NCBI RefSeq assembly: GCF_018691265.1
Contig: NW_024881316.1
Span: 8,802,819-8,866,818 of the forward strand
Direction of reading: 5' to 3'
DNA from: Tyto alba
Taxonomy: Eukaryota; Chordata; Aves; Strigiformes; Tytonidae
Length of the DNA stretch: 64,000 nucleotides
The position numbers and the translations under genes are program-made. The notes beneath the pieces were generated by a model that was not told where the DNA came from, did not search any database, and was given only the letters and a program-made list of their open reading frames with translations. Below are positions 62,601 to 64,000 of this stretch, in pieces. How positions within the stretch are numbered: the stretch's first letter is position 1; every line of letters begins with the position of its first letter.

Positions 62601-64000
62601 TATGTCTTTTTAAAGCTTAGGATCATCTAAATGGTTGGTGTAATTATTTATCTATTTATTTATTTGGTAGGTTGAGGCATCCATTGCACAAGCAAAATTT
62701 AGCTTATCATCTTACTCTTACACTGAGGGCTGTAGTTCTTTATATTTCTCTTGAAAACTTTCATTTTCCTTGCACTTATTATTAGAAACATAAATTGTCC
62801 TTGAGATGGCTCTATGGCAAAATAGTCCCAGAAATGTCATGGCTTTGAAATCCTGGGAAGCCACACGTAGATGTTTGTCACATGTTCTTAGGAGCTGTAA
62901 GGTCTTCTGTGTACACAAAACAATACACACTGGTACACATTATTGCAGCCAGTAATTTTTTAACTGAAAAGTAAAAATCAAACTTTCAAATATATTTTAG
63001 ACTGGAATTTGTATTACTTAAATAATGTTTTGCCAGAAGATTGAGAAGTGATTATTTGACTCCGCTCCTTTTTGAGTCTTTCAATTGATTGCAATGGGAA
63101 TTTGGCTAAGTCCTTAATACACAGCATTTTATTTAATTGAAGAGCATCTGCAATTGGGTCATTTAATCTATTCTCACACTAGTTTAGGGTTTATTTCCCT
63201 TTGGTAAATGCACTGGCTAGTTTAGTTTAAAAACACAGAAAGTTAGCACCCCCCAACTTCCCTGAAGTTTGATTCATATTCATTACAAACTTATTCTGCT
63301 TACAATTCTGCTGTTCCCAAGATAGTTATATTTTCTTTGTATGTGTTCCATTACTCAACTGAATACAAATTGGATTTAACAGATCCTAACTACCTGTCTG
63401 CCTTCTTTATAAATCAATATCAGATTGGCTTCTCATAGGTGTTCCTCTTTCATAATTTTCCAAAAATAGCTACCACTAGTGTTTACTTAGTCACTATGCT
63501 GTGATTTCTTGAATATATCTGCAGGCAAAATTGGCTTGTCTCTTTCTTATTGTGAAAGAATGTGTTCTTAGCTGACTGGTAGCATCATATTTTTCTCCTA
63601 AGGAAGCAGTAGTCAAAAAAAAAAAATTTATCATTAATGAAATAAAATTAAACAATTATATATTCTGATCATTTAAATCTCCATACAAGTTACAATTTAA
63701 TTTTAAAAATAAGGCAAACTTATTCAGTAAAACACTTAGATGAAAAAGCAGTTTAGCTGAATGTAGATTTTTAAGATTCCAAGGTCTTAGATGTAGTATC
63801 CTTTAGGAAGACATGTCCAAAACAAACTCCCTAAGTCATCAAATCATATGTAAAGGTTGGCTATCAAATTTATCAAGCTGTATTTGAACATATATGTCAA
63901 CTTTTTTCCACTGCTTTTTCTAATTTCCTAATAAAATCCCCTGTTTAAAAGTTCTTTGGAAGCTGTACATTCAGGGTCTTTTTAACAATTTCATCCTTAA
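59658..64000. other. AT-rich non-coding DNA, no gene seen
   Basis: Short chance-like frames only, including a 113-codon minus-strand frame at 62383-62042 with no recognisable motif. Short A-runs occur near 60739-60748, 61607-61628 and 63615-63627. The segment at about 63050-63250 has the balanced, homeobox-site-like texture (ATTTAATTGA, CAATTGAT) seen in some conserved elements. Confidence 0.6.

Noticed and set aside
1..64000. CRISPR array, phage, operon or other prokaryotic system
   Set aside because: No spaced direct repeats and no dense long ORFs with ribosome binding sites. The CR1 and LTR content shows this is vertebrate nuclear DNA.

Overview
This looks like AT-rich, non-coding vertebrate nuclear DNA, most likely from a bird. 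The bird call rests on CR1 LINE fragments with typical 3' ends, one with a TTCTA-type tail expanded into a microsatellite, and on several solo retroviral LTRs of the long avian ERVL-like kind. No SINE pileup of the mammalian type is visible. There is no bacterial gene organisation: no operons, no ribosome binding sites and no long ORFs. The longest open frames are about 100-150 codons, and they lie in repeats or in AT-rich sequence without recognisable protein domains. I found no protein-coding gene I can name, no tRNA or rRNA, and no CRISPR array. The window is best read as intergenic sequence or the inside of a very large intron.

Layout. 1-12 kb: AT-rich single-copy DNA with an AC/AAAC simple repeat (8.45 kb) and a GC-richer repeat-like block (8.73-9.47 kb). 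12.06-12.71 kb: a solo LTR, minus strand, flanked by a CAGTA duplication. 12.7-22.7 kb: single-copy AT-rich DNA with a weak candidate exon at 15.4-15.8 kb. 22.7-22.8 kb: an old CR1 3' end. 23.75-24.82 kb: a solo LTR of family A, plus strand, flanked by CAACC. 24.8-34.4 kb: AT-rich DNA with an (AAAAT)n array and a possible decayed LINE reading frame. 34.5-35.2 kb: an ancient CR1. 39.27-40.34 kb: a second family A LTR, plus strand, flanked by GCAAG. 45.29-47.07 kb: a nested pair, in which a third family A-like LTR (minus strand) sits inside an older LTR of another family (minus strand) flanked by GCATA. 47.99-48.41 kb: a CR1 3' end with 18 perfect TATTC copies. 59.16-59.66 kb: a second CR1 fragment. 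The rest is single-copy AT-rich DNA with poly-A/T and (AAAC)n tracts and a few stretches that look like conserved non-coding elements by composition only.

There is no set of genes working together here. What the window does record is a stack of retrotransposon insertions whose boundaries and target-site duplications can be read directly. I saw no convincing sign of a new biological system. The best-supported unusual structure is the LTR-inside-LTR nest at 45.3-47.1 kb.
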